Assembly (NCBI GenBank): GCA_025403435.1
Contig: CM046354.1
Location: 40,041,041 to 40,105,040, forward strand
Direction: 5' to 3'
Origin: Artocarpus heterophyllus
Lineage: Eukaryota; Streptophyta; Magnoliopsida; Rosales; Moraceae
Length of the DNA: 64,000 bases
Position 1 is the stretch's first letter; each line of letters opens with the position of its first letter. The notes beneath the pieces were generated by a model. That model did not search any database. It saw only the letters and a program-made list of their open reading frames with translations, and had not been told where the DNA came from. Of the stretch, positions 1-11,682 are shown one piece after another. Both the position numbers and the translations under genes were made by a program.

Positions 1-963
1 AAACGAGATTCACGTCTTTAGTCTTGGAAATTTGCATGAGATTCAATGCTTCATGGAGGCTTGAGCCATGGATCAGACGCTATCTTGGACGTTGTCTTGC
101 AATCGAACAGATGAGAATCGCAAGCAGAAACGGGCCTAGTAGGGCCACGTGGGTCCAAAGCAATAGCCGTTGGATTAGTCTTAGTAGTCAAATCTGATGG
201 GTTGGAAGACGAGAACATGTGAACACGATCGCAGCAGATTAGAAAAGGTTCTAAATACGTAGGGCCCAGCTACATTGCTGACCCATGGCTTGCACAGTGC
301 TAATGGCTGCAGAGATCTGACGGCCGAGATGATTTCGGCAACCCATCTGAGGGATGAAAACCGCCATGTGTTAGCCTGTAATAAATTCAAATTTTAATTT
401 AGTTTTTGATCATTTGTTGTTTAATCTTGCCTGTTTGAGTGCCGTTTTGCTCTGTTTTTCTTTCAGACTTCAAATCTAATTCAAAAACACACTAAAATTA
501 ATTATTTTGCAAACAAAATATTTACAATAATTAAAAATTTATTTTACAATAAAACACACAAAAATTACTAAAAATAGATAAAAACTTCTAAAATTAACAA
601 ACCTTAACAGGTATGTTATTTGTGACTCATAATTATTGGTAGACATAATAAAACATATTTACAAACTCAAAACTCATTTACAAATATTTTACGACTTAAA
701 ATAAAATTGCACAATATTATTTTTACGGTTTTGATTATTTACAAACTAAACTAATATTTAACAAACTAAAGCGATTCTAAAAATTACCAAAAATATTAGT
801 AAATATAAAAACACACTAAAAACACATTTTTAAGCACATTTACACACTAAGACATAAAAAATACTTATTAATGTAAAAACACTATTAATTAGAGGATTTA
901 ATAAGAAATAAAAGTATAAATAAATGATTATATATTTAGAAAATATATACTTTTACAGTCTCA
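1..963 (-). repeat. Partial 3' LTR (U3 side) of Athila/Tat-like element K
   Basis: This segment is a diverged direct repeat of about 6100-7065. Both copies share a GATCTGACGGC/CGAATGGCTGAGAT-type block, a CCATGTG block, and a long AT-rich stretch with many ACAAACTAAA-like and AAAACACAC-like words. On the minus strand both begin TGAGA(C/T)TGT, at 963 here and at 7065 in the other copy. It directly follows the gag remnant of K, so I read it as the start of the 3' LTR, running off the left window edge. Divergence between copies is high, so the element is old. Confidence 0.6.
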
Positions 964-1025
964 TTAGTCTTCAAGAGTTTTGATTCACGAATGGAGATTT
1001 TCAAAAGGTGAAAAATTTTGTGGAT

Positions 1026-2157
1026 TCAGTAGATATTATGGATTTTGAGGTTGTTATGGAAATGGTGGACAAGTTTGAGAATTTCAAGGTGGCTGTGGTG
1101 GTGGTGGTTGAAATTATTGTCATGGTTGATCATTCCTCCAATTGAAATTGGGATGATTTCTCCATTGTAGATTGCATGTGTTAGAATATAGAGATAGATA
1201 AGGCTTCTTAACTGGGTTGAATTAATTTGTATAATTCGCATGTTCATAAGACTCTTCCTTAAAAACTAGACATCAATAACTTGAGTGTTTTAGAGTTTGT
1301 CAAACACTACACAAAGTTTCAATTTTAGGTTACTAAAGTTCCTATGTTCCATGGCTTCAATCTTTCTAGTTGTACATGTAATCTTAGCATTTAGCTCATT
1401 CTCTTGACTAAGTTAATGAATAACTCTTGGAGCATTAGCAAGATTAGACCTAATTGAGCCTTCAGAATTAACATGTTGCCAGTATTGAGAGTTATCAGCT
1501 AAGTTATCTAGAAAATCTAATGCTCCATCAGGTTTTTTATCAAGGAATTCTCCATTACACATTGTTTCAATAATTTGACAGGTTTCAAGAGTTAAACTTC
1601 ATAAAAGAAACTTATGTAACTTCGTTTTTCAAAACCATGATGCGGGCAAGAGTTCAACAAATCCTTAAAATGTTTACAATATTAAAACTAGACTTCCTTC
1701 GCATTTTGGGAAAACTTTTGAATTTGTTTCTTCAGAGCATTGGTTTTATAAGTTGGAAATAATTTCTTCAAAAACTTAGTTTGCATTTCTTGCCATTGCC
1801 AATTGATCTTGGTTTTAAAGAAATGAGCCAAGTTTTAGCTTTTTCTTTTAAAGAAAAAAGGAAAACGTTAATCTTAACAACTTCATTTTAAACATTTTGA
1901 TCAGTGAAAATAGCACAAACGTCTTCAAACTCTCTAAGATGCAAGTATGGATTCTTATATTCTAAACCATGAAAAGTTGGAAGCAGATAAATTAGGCCTA
2001 GCTTAAACCTAAAGTTATGAGCATTAAGAGGAAAAACAAGACACGATGGAGTAGATTAATGAGGTGGTTGCAAATAATCACGCATTGAATGAACAACATG
2101 ATTGATGATTTCTTGATTAACTATGTTTTCATTATTAGCACTTTCATCAATAGACAT
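1026..2157 (-). pseudogene. Decayed gag of Athila/Tat-like Ty3/gypsy element K
   Basis: Minus-strand translation, with several stops and frameshifts, gives a plant Ty3/gypsy gag. In order: an ATG at 2157, NFRFKLGLIYLLPTFHG, NPYLHLREFEDVCAIF, FFFKEKAKTWLISL, KFLKKLFPTYKTNALKKQI, FKDLLNSCPHHGFEK, TMCNGEFLDKKPDGALDFLD. The order LHLR.F...C..F, then KAK.WL.SL, then KFL.K.FP, then CPHHG is that of Athila/Tat gag proteins. The C-terminal part (about 1030-1200) is Pro/Gln/Asn-rich in one frame. No protease, RT or integrase follows; the LTR starts about 60 bp downstream. It is non-functional and could be a pol-less derivative or a later deletion. Confidence 0.72.
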
Positions 2158-2759
2158 TGTGTTTAAATGTGAAGATACAATAGACAAACATGTGGTATAA
2201 CAAGTTCTAGACTTTCCTAACTAAACAACAAGATTTTGACATATGAGACCAAACACGTATGCAAAACTAAAATAATTACAAAAAGAAAAAGAAACAAAAA
2301 TTTAGTCTTCGTGAATAGTAATACAATACTAACATACAAATGTTACGAATAGTAACTTTTTTTTTTGCTTTTTTGTTTTTTTTTTAATTTTTTTTTCTTT
2401 TTATTTACTTTGATATTTTTGGCACCTGCAAAGCAAAGAAAATTAAGAACAAAAATATTAACAGAAATATTAACACAACCATCCCTTTAAGATAAAAGTT
2501 AGGCTAGATGGTTAGAAAGTTAGGAGCACTAGAAATATAAAAGTTAAATGTTAGAAAGTTAGAAATAAAAATAAAGTACAAACAATAAAAATGCAAAAAA
2601 TAAAACTACCACAAGAAGGATTGTTGCTCTAGCAAGCAAAGCAATATGTGATAGGAAAGGAAAAAAAATTGTAAAAATATAAATATATATAATAATAATA
2701 AGGCAGTTTATTCAACCATATATAAAATATACTAATATATTGTCCTTATGTCGGTTTGT

Positions 2760-2776
2760 TCTCTTGCAACGGCGTA
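2760..2776 (-). promoter_or_regulatory. Primer-binding site of element K (tRNA-Asp type)
   Basis: The minus strand reads TACGCCGTTGCAAGAGA, a mutated form of the TGGCGCCGTTGCCGGGGA primer site usual in plant Athila/Tat elements. It lies a few bases after the LTR end (CTAACA, ending at 2784). Upstream on the minus strand (about 2815-2875) is the CCCTGTGGGGTCAACC...ACTTGGACAA block that often precedes this primer site in such elements. Confidence 0.7.
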
Positions 2777-3675
2777 AAAAACTTGTTAGAGTATAAAATT
2801 ATAAGTCTGATATAACCGTAATATAAGGTTGTCCAAGTAACAATACTTGGTAAATCTAAGGTTGACCCCACAGGGAAAAGGTGTTGCAAAGGTCCAATAT
2901 ATTAGTTATAGTATTTTTATTTATTAGCTGAAAATTTTGTGGATTAAAGTTAATTATATACAATTCATTATAATATTTACATATTTTTTTAACTTTTTCC
3001 TTTTTTAGATTTTTTTGTGATTTTTGAAATTTTAATAACAAATGTGATTTAATTTAAATAGTAAATGGAATTTTAATGAGAACGATTTAATTTAGAAGAA
3101 ACAATTATTATAATAATGCTGAAGATTAAGTGTTCTATTCTGACAATTAACTTAAATAATTTTTAGTTTTTCTAAAACTATTTATTAAAAAGGCTTAAGC
3201 ATATAATATACAATATTTAGTCTACAATAAATCAAAAGCTACCAAGCATTTGATGTGCCAATTCATGTATATAATGCATCAAAAACTCATTTTAACAAAT
3301 AAACATGATTTCAAAATTAACAAACTAAAATTACCAACAAAATTAAAGTTAAGCATTTACCCTACGATTCTCGGTCTAGCAATAATCAAAGTGTTCCTAT
3401 ACATTACCCGTGCTAGCCTCTATCTATGACAAATCAAAACATAATTTTACAACTGTTTTAGCTAAGTTAACAAGAAAAATCATAAGTTTTCTAAAAATGA
3501 TTTTGACATTATAATAGCCTAGAAAACTTTGAAAAACAAAATATTTAACTTAATTTTGCCAGAATTTCCCCTCACTCCTCAACTAAAAGAGAAATTTAGA
3601 GAAACATAATGAAAGTAAAAACACACGTAATTTTATTAAACAGAACTATTTTACAACATAAAAAACTAGAATTTT

Positions 3676-5834
3676 TGTCACGCCCCGGAGTACGGGAGGT
3701 GACGTGGCGGAATATTTAGATTAATTAAACAAGAACTTAAATAAAAATCGAGCGTTTGAGAATCAAATTAAATAAAAATTAAGAAGATTTTCCACCACAT
3801 TTTATAAAAGAATTTATAAATATTAAGCAGGTAATAAAAAAATTAAATAAAAACCGCGAATATGGGTTCCACAGCCCACAACTTGTGCACACACATGGTT
3901 CTGACAATATCACAAATACAATTACAGTCCAAGTACAAATAAAGTTAAGTCTTACATGCCTTGATTAATAATACAGAATATAAATAAACTCTCCTATTGC
4001 TCCTGAGTTCGGTCTGAAGAATCTTCTCCAAACCTAAATGGAAGACCACCTAGATGGGGGAAAAATTTAAAACAATAAAACATGAGCGAAAGGCTCAGTA
4101 GGACTAGGTTTTATAAAAATAGTTTAACGCAAAGGAACATAGCATTATTAGAAGTTATTCAAAGGAAACTTAGATAAATCAATAAATAAATAATTTGAGT
4201 AGAACCGTCCTGACACAGAACAGTCTACTCGTCAAATCAAAACACAATTTTACTTTTACCTAGGCAAACCATGATATCACCACCGTAGTGGCCCAGCTGG
4301 GTTTCGGGACCTGCCCCAAGGTCGATCGCTACACGACCCGATCTCTGATATGGCATCATGCCTTTGTGTTTATTATCATTATCATTCAAAACCCAATTAC
4401 CGAGTGTTGTCAATTACGTTCATTATGAAGTTCATTTCATAATCACGGTATATTAAAATATAACCGATAAAACCATTTTCAAACAACCGTTGAAAACATT
4501 TTGATAGGAATCATTTTCAAAGCCAAATCATTTCAAAACCAGGCTACCAAAGAAATAGGATAGAAGTCCTACCTCAATACTCGTGCCGGTGCCCCACACC
4601 GTAATCCCGGTCCGCTATACGTTAGCTTCACGGAACCACGAATGATCCTAGATACAAGCTAAGTCGATCAATATCTAGTTCGAGACATTCTATGTTACTA
4701 AATCATTTCATGATGTCCTAGTGTGCCATTTGTACCTTTAAAATCATCCTATAAGGTTGGGATTTAAATCAGGGTTCAAAACAGTGAAAACGGGTAAAAA
4801 TCACAAAATTTTCCATGCCTCGATCGGCCTGCCGGACTCCCTGCTTCGGCCCGCCGAACTGCACAGTTCGGCCTGCCGGAAGCAAAGTTCGGTCGGCCGA
4901 ACATTTCCCCAGATTCGCCCTGCCGATCGGAAGAACACCGGCCTGCCGATCATCACTCCGGCCTGTCGAACACACAGTTCGGCCTGCCGAACTAGGAAAA
5001 TCCAGAAATCCCAGCCACGGGTTTCTCGATCCCCAAAATCCAAATCTTGTTTCCAACCTGTTTTTCTGAAATCCCAGGCATGAAAAACAATTATACTTGA
5101 TAGAAAAACATACTAAAACATGTTTGGACTCATTTAAACAAGATTTGAACTCAAAATCCGAAAATGACAAAATGAGGGGAAAAATGAAAAATCTTGAATC
5201 CAATCCGTTTTTTCTTCAATCTAAGCTTAGATTCTAGTTGTCCTAAGTTCATTTAACTCAAATCCACGGTTTCCTAAGCTTAAACAAACCTAGATTTCAA
5301 AAATGTACAAAATTGAAAATTTTGTAAAAAGTTTAGAAATTTCAAATCTAACCTTGAATCGAAGCTTCAATCCGCGTTCTCGGTTGCTGAATCACGTCCC
5401 CGAGCTTCCTCCTTGCTATCCCGAAGCTTGGATTAGAATTTTTATTAAAATTTTTTGAAAGAGATTGAGAGAGAGGGAGGCTGTCGAGAAAGAGAGAGGG
5501 AAGAGAGAGAGAGTGAAACGTGAGAGTGAGGAGAGAGAGAGAGAAGAAGGAAATAAATAGAGAAAATCGGTGGGCGGTTTTACTGTGCGAAAACCATGTG
5601 CCGCCCACGGTTTTGCAAAACAGAGTATTTTTAACATTTTACAATTTGTTGTGTTTTAAAACTCAAAACATCATTTTAAAACAATAAGAAATCATTTGAA
5701 TGCATCAATTTTAACAAAACAACCAAAAATTAAAAATCCAACCAAATAGTCTAATTAAAGTTAAAACTTTAATTATGGCACACTAATTCATCATTTACAT
5801 TACATTAACATTAAATAAATTTCGGGACGTTACA
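3676..5834 (-). mobile_element. Ty3/gypsy solo LTR (family of element C), 2159 bp
   Basis: It begins TGTCACGCCCCGG and ends GGGACGTTACA on the plus strand (TG..CA). It is flanked by identical 5-bp target duplications ATTTT at 3671-3675 and 5835-5839, which proves insertion and both ends. It matches the LTRs of gypsy element C, including the GTAGTGGCCCAGCTGGGTTT and CGCTACACGACCCGAT blocks, the TCGGCCTGCCGA cluster at 4819-5003 and a GA-rich tract at about 5460-5545. No internal region is present, so it is a solo LTR from LTR-LTR recombination. Minus orientation is inferred from C. A TATA-like box reads CTATTTAT at 5552-5559. Confidence 0.92.
4819..5003. repeat. Cluster of about 8 TCGGCCTGCCGA-like palindromic units in gypsy LTR
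   Basis: About eight variants of TCGGCCTGCCGA (for example CGGCCTGCCGGACT, TTCGGCCCGCCGAACT, TTCGGTCGGCCGAAC, TTCGGCCTGCCGAACT) follow one another every 20-25 bp. Each is an imperfect inverted repeat with a CTG centre. In the minus-strand element the cluster lies about 550-730 bp downstream of the TATA-like box, so it would be transcribed. The same unit is present in the unrelated copia family. Confidence 0.9.
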
Positions 5835-5950
5835 ATTTTTTTACAAAAACTTGAAACTAAACTAGATAAGAAAACTACCCTAAGAAAGAAAGAAAGAGAG
5901 AACTCTTCAAAATATGGAGAAAGGGTAAAGAAAACAATGGACGAAGTGGG

Positions 5951-5958
5951 TATTTATA
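5951..5958 (-). promoter_or_regulatory. TATA box in LTR of element K
   Basis: The minus strand reads CACCTATAAATACCC. It lies inside the LTR, downstream of the U3 repeat segment and upstream of the primer site, as expected for the core promoter. Confidence 0.55.
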
Positions 5959-7065
5959 GGTGAAGGATGGTAACTATTTACATAATTTTTTATATTTATT
6001 TATTTATTATTTTATTTAGATATTTTTAGATTGTAAATGAGTAAGATGGCATTTTAAGATTTTTATTGATTTTTCCTTTAATTATTACCGCCCCATTTTA
6101 TTGAGATCTGATTTATATTTTTTATTTGTTTTTCTTTTTTTTTTTCTACGTGTTTCTACCCACTTTGGTATTTGAAACTTATTGTGCAATCTAGTAGAGC
6201 ACAGTGTGTCGAAATGGCATCAGGATGCATTCTTGACCATCAAATTTGCTGACCAAGACTAGGTGAACAGCTGTGATCGGAGCATTGGAAGGAGATGCAG
6301 TAGACTGTTGATGGGCCATGAGCAAGCTGATCTTGCAATTGTAGAAGCGGGCTCGTGTGGGCCGCAATGCGCGAAATCCATAGCCTAAACAAGGATGCGT
6401 GGACAACTAAGATCCATTTAGAGGCACAATCGAATGGCTGAGATGACACCATGTGGCATTTCTTATTATTTTAATTTTCTTTTTTAATTTTCATGCATTT
6501 AAGGTTCATTTTTGCTTGTTTTCATGCCATTTTGCTTTGTTTTTCTTGTAGATTTCAAATTTAAAATAAAATAAACAAATTAAAATTAATTTTTTTACAA
6601 ACATAATTTCTAGAATAATTTTAAAATTATTTATTTTACATTAAAATACATAAAACACACCAAAAATGAATAAAAATTTTTAAAATTAACAAACCTTAAT
6701 AGATATATTATTTAAGACTCGAGAATATTTTTAGAAATTACGAGAAATATTATAAAACATATTTACAAACTAAAACTTATTTACAAACACTTTGAAACAA
6801 AAAATAAAATCTCACAAATTTACTTTTGCGGTTTTAATTATTTTCAAACTAACTAATTATTAAACAAATAGAAATGATTCTAAAACCTACTAAAAATATT
6901 ATTAAACATAAAAACATACTAAAAACACATAATGAAACATATTTTTATACAAACACACTAAAATACTATTTATCATATAAATACTATAATTAAGAGATTT
7001 AGTGAGAAATATGAATGTAAAATAATTGATTTTAGCCTTAGGAAATGTGCATTTTGACAATCTCA

Positions 7066-7757
7066 TCAATCCTTCACAGGCATGTTTCCTTGACAAAAAT
7101 CATCGAACTCATCCTCCTGGGCTACCATGGTGTCCATGTTGAAGTACATTTCATGGAACTCTTCAATGAAATCTTGCCAGGTCGTCTCACTAACATCTCA
7201 TCTCAATTCTGAAGTTTACCACCAACTACGAGCCTCCTTCTTTAGCACATAAGGGACACACACGACTTTCTCCTAATTATTTAATCTCATAAAGTCCTGC
7301 ACTGCTTGGATCTCAGTTAACCAATTGTTAACTTCTATGGGATTTGTGGAACCGTCAAACTCTAGTGGTTTCAAACGCTGAAATTTCTCCAAGATGGTAT
7401 CCCTTCGCGCATTCATTGCCAGTGGAATATCTTGTCCTCCTCCCATCCCTAGTGCGAACAGGGCAAGCAATGTCTCCTCATTATTGCGTCCTTCGGATGC
7501 TAAAGGATCTACCGATGGAGGCAGATTCTCCTAATTGTTTTGTCCTTTGGCTTCTAAAGGATCTAGCAGTGCAGGTGAGTTCTCTTGATTTGACACCCTT
7601 CTAGCTTAAGGTGTTGGGTTTTGGCATGCTAGCTGCTCATGCAGAGTGTTCATTTCCTATTGTTAGGCTTGTAATTGCTGCCTCATCTTAGTAATTTGAG
7701 CCATTAAGTTAATTTCTTGCAATTGTCGGGCCACTTGAGGTTGGGATCTAACCATGA
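7066..7757 (-). pseudogene. Decayed Ty3/gypsy gag fragment (element L, Tekay/Del-like)
   Basis: Minus-strand translation gives MVRSQPQVARQLQEINLMAQ at 7757, then a low-complexity stretch with stops, then FQRLKPLEFDGSTNPIEVNNWLTEIQ (about 7270-7410). With a stop and small shifts it continues as EKVVCVPYVLKKEARSWW, TTWQDFIEEFHEMYFN, AQEDEFDDFCQGNMPV. The order NWL..I, EAR.WW, TW.DF..EF...YF is the Ty3/gypsy retrotransposon gag domain, closest in style to chromovirus (Tekay/Del) gags. It ends exactly where the LTR of K begins (7065), so K probably inserted here. No zinc knuckle or pol is visible. Confidence 0.7.
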
Positions 7758-8259
7758 TCCTATCGTCAAACGAGAAAAGTTATGTAAATTTTATGTTTTT
7801 GTGTGTAGAAAATTTATATTTATTTCTTATGCAAATTGTTAATATTAATTTGGTGCAAATAAATTTATATCAACAAAATGGTAATAGAATCATATTCATT
7901 TCATATAAACATAAACTTTTAAATATAGCTATTGGGAGTGTAAATCACTTCTCATAGCATCATGTGCACATATCCATATATCTATAAAATCAATATACAT
8001 TCACATCTACTAGTAATGTCTATCACTTCCCATAATATCATATAAGAGAACATAATACAGGTTGATTGGATGTAACTAACACTTCTTGTAGTACACATCA
8101 AAATACAAAATAAGGTCTAGAGAGAGTGATCTACCACTTCTAACATTACATAAAAGGGCATGGTCTAGTGAGAGTGTCTACCACTTCTCATTGTACAACA
8201 TAAAAGAGTCCTATACAAAAGAAAGCCATGGAGTGGAGTACTCTACCTATAAGATGATA
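7758..8259. other. No gene seen; AT-rich with a short degenerate tandem repeat
   Basis: At about 7930-8215 a loose repeat recurs with the words CTACCACTTCT, TCTATCACTTCCC, GGTCTAG(A/T)GAGAGTG and ACATAAAAG. The two clearest copies start at about 8114 and 8162. I see no coding signal. It may be part of the leader of element L. Confidence 0.4.
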
Positions 8260-10443
8260 ATCCTCAATCTAAATTTGAATCTACATCCGAAAACTCATCG
8301 TCCTTGAACATTTTATCCTCAGCAGGATCCTTCTCCTCAAAGAACTCATCCTCGCTAGTTCGAATGATGTACTTTGGCAGGGTCTAGTCACCGTCGTATG
8401 CTCTAAGCACATAATCAGGGATGCCATCATCATCATTGTCATCATCTCCTGGTACATAATTTAGGACCATCTGATCATCATTGATCATAGTTTAAGAAAC
8501 ATCCCTATGCAACCTCTTGCTCTTACTATACTACTGCCACTACAGCATTAGCTTAAAGCTACTATTGGACTCTGTCCCACTCTTGCTTTCCATATACGAT
8601 CTTACATAGGAAATGCTGGTACTATGATACTATTCAGGGTAGGGTACCATCTCTCATGCCTCAACAAATAAGAGCACGAACCTCTGTCGATGGGATAATG
8701 GGCGATATCTTGAGTAGCGTGGTGCCTCTAAAATGCTAACAATAACAGACCATAGATTCTCCCTCACATGCATCCAAAATAGCGACAAAGGCTACGTAGC
8801 ATTCAATTGCATGTCATCCCATATATGTGCATCTATCCGTTCCTTGGGAACCTAGATGACACCATAACGTATTACCCCAAACTCGGCTTCTAGCTACTCC
8901 TTAAAACCGCTCTAATCACGTTGTTGGTGCTTAGCTCCCAGTCTGAGCCACCAAGCTAAAGCATGGCCTTATAGTCTGGTGGTAGCTTACGAAACTCGCA
9001 GGTGGCGCTCAAAATTGTTAGACGTGTATGCCCTAAGGAGTAAAAATGCAATATGTTTTTGGAGACCTTTTTATCAATAAAAAATTTATTTATTATTCAT
9101 ATGCCAAATTTTGTCCTCTTTACATTCATATTTGTTAAATGTATGTTAACCAAACAAAAGTCTGAGACTGTTGGTCTAAACCTATAAGAATTGGGCATAT
9201 GACGGACAAATTATGCAGAAGACACGATTCTTAAGGTGACGGTCTAAATCATAAGATCCACAATCAAGGGAATAAAGTTGGGCACTTTATTGATGCAAAG
9301 ATTGTTATGTTGTCTACATCCTTATTGGGAGATGGTTTGTCTTGGCCACTAGAGGTGGACTCCGTGAATAGAAACATTGGCACATTGTCATAGGTGATGA
9401 TGGGTTGGATTAGGACATAAAGTGAATTGATTTGGATTAATAATTTTGTCTCAATGAATCAATTCACTTTAGACAATCATTTGTATTATATCTTAATCCT
9501 AAGATGAATAGTGAGCCCGTTGTCTTGACTTATGTCTTTTGATGTACCAAAGGGTGACACCCACATTTTAATAGTGGTACGCGTGCCGATACGTTGGAGG
9601 CATGACTCTTGATGGCGTAGACCTATTATTCATAGATATGGAATCTATCGCTCTTCTTTAGGGGTAGTGATATCCTCTTATATGTGTTATCCTGTAATTG
9701 AAAAATTGAAGTGCTCAACTATTTAGATACATAGGTGTAACAAATGGTATACCGTCTTTGGATGGTAAGTTTTCCAATGGTGAGATAATGAAACGTAAGA
9801 TAAAAATAATCGGGAAGGTAAGACAAAACTTGTCCTTAAGCCGATTATGGATAATCCTATAGGGATACAAGACATTATGATATATCATGGAGACTTAGCT
9901 ACATGGGCTTCGTAATTCTATATAGTTTGAGAGTGCAGCTCTAAACTTTTAGTAGAGTAGTGTTGGGGTTGATAATTATAAAATATATATCTAGGATATT
10001 GGATTTTATAATTATCGGGAGCTTAAACTATATAGGTCCATTTGGTCCCCTTTGCTAGCTGACAAAAATCCTGTAACAATACAGCATATTTTTTCAAAAA
10101 TTGGGGACTTGTTTCAAATTTATCAGATTGGCTGAAATTTGGTAATATCAAATAATTCATGTTTGTTTATCAGTTGAATGAATTTTGTGATAAAATTAAT
10201 TTAAGATAAACTTGTTCAATTATCGAGATCAAATAATTCATGTAGTTTATTGGTTGGATTAATTTTAAATTAATTCAAGATAAACTTGTTCAATTATCAA
10301 GAATGTTTATTTTCCTAAAGATCATCTAGATATGACTTTTTTAATCAAATAACTTTTTTATTGGGTTATTTGAATTAAAACTAAGACTCTATCCCAAGAA
10401 TATCGGGTGGAAAATAAAGATTCATAGGGATCTTTTATCGGAG

Positions 10444-10525
10444 GTTTAGCAAGCCGATCTTTAAGTTCAACCTGCCGACTGAGGAGGTTTGGCAGGCCGA
10501 TCTGCAAGTGTAGCCTGCCGACCTG
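10444..10525. repeat. TCGGCCTGCCGA-like unit cluster in copia U3
   Basis: Four units (CAAGCCGATC, AACCTGCCGACT, TTGGCAGGCCGATC, TAGCCTGCCGACC) lie about 115-200 bp upstream of the TATA box of this plus-strand LTR. Both orientations of the near-palindrome occur. Confidence 0.75.
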
Positions 10526-10640
10526 GCGATAAAAGGATTACACGTTTTCATGCAGATTTTATCAGATACTAATCCTGATTTGATTCTCATTAAATTTTTG
10601 ATGCCTTATCTAATAAGGACTGACTCCTAGGCCCAACCTC

Positions 10641-10650
10641 TATATAAAAG
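10641..10650 (+). promoter_or_regulatory. TATA box of copia solo LTR
   Basis: TATATAAAAG precedes GGAGTGAGTCTCAT, the same context as the TATA boxes of the other family members (TATAAAAAGGGAGTGAGTC on the sense strand). Confidence 0.75.
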
Positions 10651-11322
10651 GGAGTGAGTCTCATTATTATAGAGATCAATTGAGAGATTAAAAGTGAGAC
10701 TTTGCTGGTGAGATTTTGAAAACTCCCTGAGAGTTCTTGTTCACAAATCACGAACACTAGCTTTGGGTTCTCTCAATTAGGTGGAAGGAGAGTCACCGAG
10801 GAAAAGCTGAACGACATGTGAGCACATGTATTCTAATTGTGGATAGAGAATAGCAAAGAAGACTAATTGGTTGAGGCTCTTCTGGAATGTTATACTCTTC
10901 GTAGATTATGGAAATTCTTCAGCATATAAAAGTTAGTAAGATCTAGTTAATTTATGCATATAGCGTGTCAAACTTGTGTTTTGGAAAATACTCTAATATA
11001 AAAATTTTTAAAATTCTACTGCGTACTATTTTTCCAACAGAAATAGCAGTGGGTGAAGATATCCTCCAAGTCGTTGATTGACTCCATCAAGTAGGGCAAA
11101 TCCCCGAAGAGGTATTGAACACCATATCTTGAAATGCTACCGTAGCTCTACGGTAGCATCTATCTGATGCGAGTCTATCAAGTCGGCCATAATCTACTAT
11201 AATATAATAATAAATAAATATGACAGCATTTAAATATAAGTAAAGAGTATATATAAATTTTAATTTACTTGGATTGTTGTAGAGCAAATGCGTGACGATG
11301 GGGAGTAAGATGACAGGATACT

Positions 11323-11682
11323 GACTCTGATACCAACTGTAATTACCCTACCTAAGTAGTCGTTACTTAACTACTTAAACATACATTCGTTTGGATTGCA
11401 TAATTTTAAGAAACAATTTTTTCTTTTAAACTATTTTAAAATTAACCTACTAAGTAATTTAATTTAATACTATTTTTACTTTTCGTTATAACAGAAATAA
11501 CAACATATCAGTAATAATTAATGGACTAGAGGCAAAGCGGCAGACAACTAAAGTGGAATCATGGGAAATGGATACTGCGTGCTTCATTTTCTGCACTTAG
11601 TTTTGTTAGTTATTACTCTTTTGGTAATATGTAAAAATGTATGACTCTAGTAATACGTATGTTCTGGAAAATTATTAAACCA
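11323..11682 (-). repeat. Primer site and start of an LTR of older element J
   Basis: On the minus strand TTACA is followed by GTTGGTATCAGAGTC (11323-11337), an LTR end next to an initiator-Met tRNA primer site. The LTR begins TGTAATTACCC at 11338 on the plus strand. It runs into the truncated LTR of gypsy element C at about 11683, where its other end is lost. The gag-like remnant of J lies on the correct, downstream side of the primer site. Confidence 0.5.

Larger units (their letters stand above)
2784..7065 (-). repeat. 5' LTR of element K, interrupted by a gypsy solo LTR
   Basis: On the minus strand the LTR runs from TGAGATTGTC at 7065 to CTAACA at 2784 and is followed by the primer site. 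Without the inserted 3676-5834 LTR and one 5-bp target copy it is about 2.1 kb. A TATA box lies at 5951-5958. Its U3 half matches 1-963. The right flank is gag of a different gypsy element (L), so K appears to have inserted there. The far LTR end is outside the window, so K's TSD cannot be checked. Confidence 0.62.
9016..11039 (+). mobile_element. Ty1/copia solo LTR (family of elements A/B/E), plus orientation, 2024 bp
   Basis: It runs from TGTTAGACGTGTATGCCC to TTTTTCCAACA, the ends of the copia LTR family in this window. The flanks are AAAAT (9011-9015) and GAAAT (11040-11044), a 5-bp TSD with one mismatch. It matches D's plus-strand LTR along its length with many substitutions, so it is an old copy. 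There is no primer site or internal region after 11039. It carries the TATA box at 10641 and the palindromic unit cluster at 10444-10525. Confidence 0.9.
8260..11290 (-). pseudogene. Decayed gag-like coding remnant (element J), split by a copia solo LTR
   Basis: Joining 11290-11040 to 9015-8260 on the minus strand gives a readable but stop-riddled product: FGDLPYLMESINDLEDIFTH, then GHALAWWLRLGAKHQQRD, a LEAEFGVIRYGVI stretch, WDDMQLNAT, RENLWSVIVSILEAPRYSRY, and an acidic C-terminus (MINDDQMVLNYVPGDDDND and DEFFEEKDPAEDKMFKDDEF). The GHALAWW...F..LEAEF section resembles a gypsy gag core. The reading frame resumes across the 9016-11039 LTR, which supports that insertion. I cannot name the downstream acidic part, so the family is uncertain. 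Confidence 0.4.

Noticed and set aside
4757..5203. Overlapping ORFs on both strands (108, 144, 84 and 80 codons) with Cys/Arg/Pro-rich products
   Set aside because: These arise from the GC-rich palindromic unit cluster inside a gypsy LTR; the repetitive PACRT/RQAEL-like peptides are repeat translations, not a gene.
5348..5637. Ser/Leu-rich ORFs resembling a signal peptide or membrane protein (similar at 12790 and 36251)
   Set aside because: They translate the GA/CT-rich tract of the gypsy LTR downstream of its TATA-like box; there is no independent coding evidence.
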